This document shows, one piece after another, positions 60,801 to 64,000 of a stretch of DNA of 64,000 bases. The notes beneath the pieces were generated by a model. That model saw only the letters and a list, made by a program, of their open reading frames with translations. It was not told the DNA's origin and did not search any database. Position numbers and translations under genes: made by a program. The stretch is from Hyaloscypha bicolor E (Eukaryota > Ascomycota > Leotiomycetes > Helotiales > Hyaloscyphaceae). Position 1 is the first letter of the stretch; every line of letters starts with the position of its first letter. Where the stretch lies: the NCBI RefSeq assembly GCF_002865645.1, contig NW_020194644.1, positions 248,001 through 312,000 on the forward strand, given 5' to 3'.

Positions 60801-63800
60801 CTTTTATTCTATAAACTATTACTTCTATATATAATATTTATCTTTATTTTTACTAAGAATAATTAACTAAGCAGGATCTTTAGAGCTTCTTTAACTAGAA
60901 AAAATATATCTTTATATTTTACTCTATTTATAACCTTAGCTTTAAGCTTTACTATTTCTGCGAATTTAAATTCTGCTCTAGTAATAGTAGATATTTAATA
61001 ATCTATAATATTATATATTACTTTATTAATATTTCTAGAAATTTTTTTGGGGAGAATATTAACTTTAGCTCTAGTATTAATTATTTCTTTATATTTAATA
61101 CTTCTTTAAGGTCCTTAAAGTATAAACCGGAGGTATAGAGCTTATATAATATATTTATAAGCTAGTAATATCCGAATATTAATACTATTACCTTTAAATT
61201 AAATAATTCTATTAATATTAGATATTTAAGCTAGTATTTCTAATTCCTTAAATATTCTATCTATTATATAAGCTATAGCTACTAGTTCTATAGATCTTCT
61301 AGTATATCTAACTATACTTAATATAATAGTATTTCCTATTTATAAGATAATAAGATAGGAAGTATTATCCTTAATCTATTAGTTCTAAAGTATAGTAGCT
61401 AGATCCGGCGTCTTTAAGATATTAATAAGTATTCTCGTTTCTTTCTGAGTTTTTAGAAGTAAAATAATTGCTTTTTTTAGTAGCCTTATTAGAATATTAT
61501 TAATTTCAGAAGTTCTATACTTATTATAATTAAGAGTATACTAAGTTTCTAATTTATCTAGTTTATCTCCGGAAGTATTAATATTTATATCTTTAGCTAA
61601 GCTATCTCCTTATCTATTACTTCTTAAAGCAGTATTTTTCTGGCCTCTTATATAGGGTAGCTTTTCTTCCGCTCTGGCTCGTCTTCGGAAAACCTCTTTA
61701 GCTATTTCTACCTCTTTTCTCTTTCTTCTTAATAAGGAACTTATTATAATATTAATAGAAATGCTATTTATAGCCAAATCTTAGTACTATTTATTAATTC
61801 CAGAACCTGAAGTATTAGTAATTCCAATATAATTTCCTCTAAAACAAAGTAGCTATTTAGATTCCCTAAATATAACTTACTTGCTTTTATATATAGATTC
61901 CGGTTAGCTAGTTCTCTTTTCTCTTTCTTACCTAGTAAACTAGGTATTTCCTATTAATCTCTGGATATTTTTGGGTCAAGTATTTAAGTTATAGTTAAAT
62001 TCTTCTTCTCGGACTTAGGAAATAATTTAGTTAAACTACTAGTACTTACTAGTAAGGAAAAAGGAAATATTTTCTTATTTAGGCTTAAATAGCCCTTTAT
62101 ATTATCTTCTATTAAATTAGTAAATATATCTATAATTTATAAGTTCTTCTATTAGTAGGTAATAGAACCAAGAAATATAGATATATTCTAAATTAATATT
62201 ATTATTCTTATTTCTGCTATAGTATCTATAGTAAATTTATTTTCTTAGTTCTGGGCCTATACTATAAGCTATATTAACTTAAGTAGTATTTTCTAATTAT
62301 ATTTAAAACTAACTTTCTCTAGAATATAGTTATCTAGATTCTTTATTTATTCTAGCTTAATTATTATAGCTACTATAGTATTCTCTATATTCTCTATTAT
62401 AACTTCTAGTATATTTTTTCCAAAAACCCGAATTATATTTACTAGGCTATTAATACTATTATACTTATTATAATTAGCTAGGCTATATAAGCAGGCTATA
62501 GATATTCTCCTGAATTATAATAGTAACTATATTAAGTTATTTCTATAGGTTTTCTTAAGTTATAATAGTAATAGATAGTTTTTCCAGACTTCTTATTAGC
62601 TAGTTAATATTATCTCCTTTAGGTTTACTACTTTTAGTAGGTTTTATATAATTAGCTATAGACTGAGTTCTCTTCTTACCTATACCTATAGTAGCTTTAA
62701 GAAGTATAATAGAAGGAACTAGTAAAGAATAATTATCTTCTGGTTTGGGAATTATATTATAGACTACTATATTCAAGTATTTTTATTTAAGTCTAAATAT
62801 ATCTGAATTATTAGTAATATTAAAACGGCGTTTCTTTTCTTTATACTAATAGAATATTACTGCTTTCTTATATATCTTGCTATATTTATAGATAAAAACG
62901 TTTATAGGCTCGAAATTTATATTCTTAAAAATGTAATTTCTTACTAGAATAGATAATTCTCTTATAAACTCTCGGTACTAAGTAATTTTATCTATCTCTT
63001 TTCTCTTTAATAATTCCTTTAATATTTTATTAAATATATTAATATAAGACTTAGAAGAGATTTCTCTATTCTGGGCTTATATAATAATCTAATTAAGAAA
63101 GTTATAGCTAATTTTAAGTGTTTCCTAGTTATACTTTCGGAATTTCTTTAGTAAGGCCTTAAAAAACTTAGTTTTCTAGTAATCTTTTAGATTATTAGTA
63201 TAATATTCCGGTATAGCCTTAATCTAATTCTTATAAATAGAAGAGATATAACGGATAATTCTCTCTCTTTTAGTATTATCAGAAATATAATAGTTCTTAT
63301 ATATATTTATATACTATTTTAAGAATATAGAAATATTACTTTCTTGAAACTATAGTACTTTAGGAGCTTCTATAAGCGGCAGATTTAAATCCGGCACTAG
63401 TATATACTTATTCTCAGCTATATTAATCTTAATAATTTCTTCTATAGCTAATTATAGAGTTTCCGTATCTAAGACTTCTATTAATAATATTTCTAAAGGG
63501 CTAATTTCCCGTTTAAGTATATTTTTTGGTTTAGGAACCGGAATTAGAAAGAAACCGGTTAATAATAACGGATATAGTTAAGATTTGAGTTTTGGTATTA
63601 GTAGTAATAAAGTAGTAGCTTTTCTAGTTTTATTTCTATTACTTATACTTTCTTTCCTGCTTTATTAGCTTAATACCTATAATATTTTCCCTTAATTTTG
63701 CTAAACTAGATATACTCTATAGTACTATTAATAAATATAATAAAAATAATAATAATAAAAATGATTTCTCTAATTTTACTATTTTCCCTAATTTCTCTGA

Positions 63801-64000
63801 ATTCTCCTTATTATCTCTACTTAATAATCTTTCCTTTCTCTAGAGGCTTCTCTAATTTATTTATATAATTTCTTATTTCCGATTTTCTTTTAATTCTTTC
63901 CAATTTCTATTTACTATCTTACTTGAAATTAAGGGTATTTCCTATTTTAGGTATTCTTTTCGGACTTAGAAGTAAGCTTTATTACTAAGATTAAAGCTAC
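60801..64000 (-). pseudogene. Presumed gag region of gypsy copy B, partial
   Basis: Collinear with about 20.7-23.9 kb of copy A and cut by the window end. No motif recognised. The assignment rests on position only. Confidence 0.38.

Larger units (their letters stand above)
51575..64000 (-). mobile_element. 13-kb Ty3/gypsy-type LTR retrotransposon, copy B (truncated by the window end)
   Basis: Starts with the same 301-bp LTR and stays collinear with 11,529 to about 23,895 of copy A. About 0.45 kb of internal DNA plus the 5' LTR should lie beyond the window. It is slightly less AT-mutated than copy A, keeping more CCG and CGG words, and carries its own stops. It is in the same orientation as copy A, about 40 kb away, so the island lies between two direct repeats. 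Confidence 0.88.

Overview
The window looks like part of a filamentous ascomycete (Pezizomycotina) genome. It holds one island of roughly normal base composition (about 39.2-49.6 kb) between two extremely AT-rich blocks (1-39.2 kb and 49.6-64 kb). The AT-rich blocks are rich in TA and nearly free of CA and TG. Every recognisable transposon protein in them is riddled with stop codons of the kind made by C-to-T and G-to-A transitions. This is the signature of repeat-induced point mutation (RIP). The genes in the island have short introns with GTAAGT-like donors and CTAAC-like branch points. No tRNA, rRNA or CRISPR array was seen.

Left AT block. (1) About 1-4.15 kb: a Ty3/gypsy remnant on the minus strand, cut by the window edge. 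(2) About 4.82-8.17 kb: copy 1 of an unclassified repeat, here called family R. (3) About 8.18-11.53 kb: a Ty1/copia remnant on the minus strand. (4) 11,529-24,640: a complete but dead gypsy element on the minus strand with two 301-bp LTRs and an extra ~900-codon frame downstream of pol. (5) About 25.6-38.54 kb: family R copy 2, split by a second type of gypsy element (25,659-36,356). Copy 1 preserves the empty target site. Copy 2 also carries a barely mutated solo LTR and a possible tRNA-derived SINE.

Gene island. A lineage-specific gene (39,265-41,668, minus) and a five-exon gene of unknown function (42,014-44,274, plus) are transcribed divergently from a short GC-rich region. They are followed by a broken RecQ-type helicase fragment (minus). 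Last comes a broken gene (46,591 to about 49,580, plus) that joins four 57-residue repeats, each with a Gly/Asn/Tyr motif resembling amyloid signalling motifs, to a long TPR array. It looks like the two ends of a fungal NLR-type protein without the central nucleotide-binding domain.

Right AT block. An unassigned AT-rich stretch leads into a pogo-like DNA transposon remnant (about 50.03-51.5 kb). A second copy of the 13-kb gypsy element follows (51,575 to beyond the window end).

The retroelements supply the repeats that triggered RIP, and the island appears to have been partly spared. Two of its four loci are pseudogenes, and some of their nonsense codons are the type RIP produces. The points most worth follow-up are the amyloid-like repeat/TPR locus, the extra frame of the 13-kb gypsy family, and the nested insertion history of family R. 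All coordinates for decayed elements are approximate unless an LTR edge is given.
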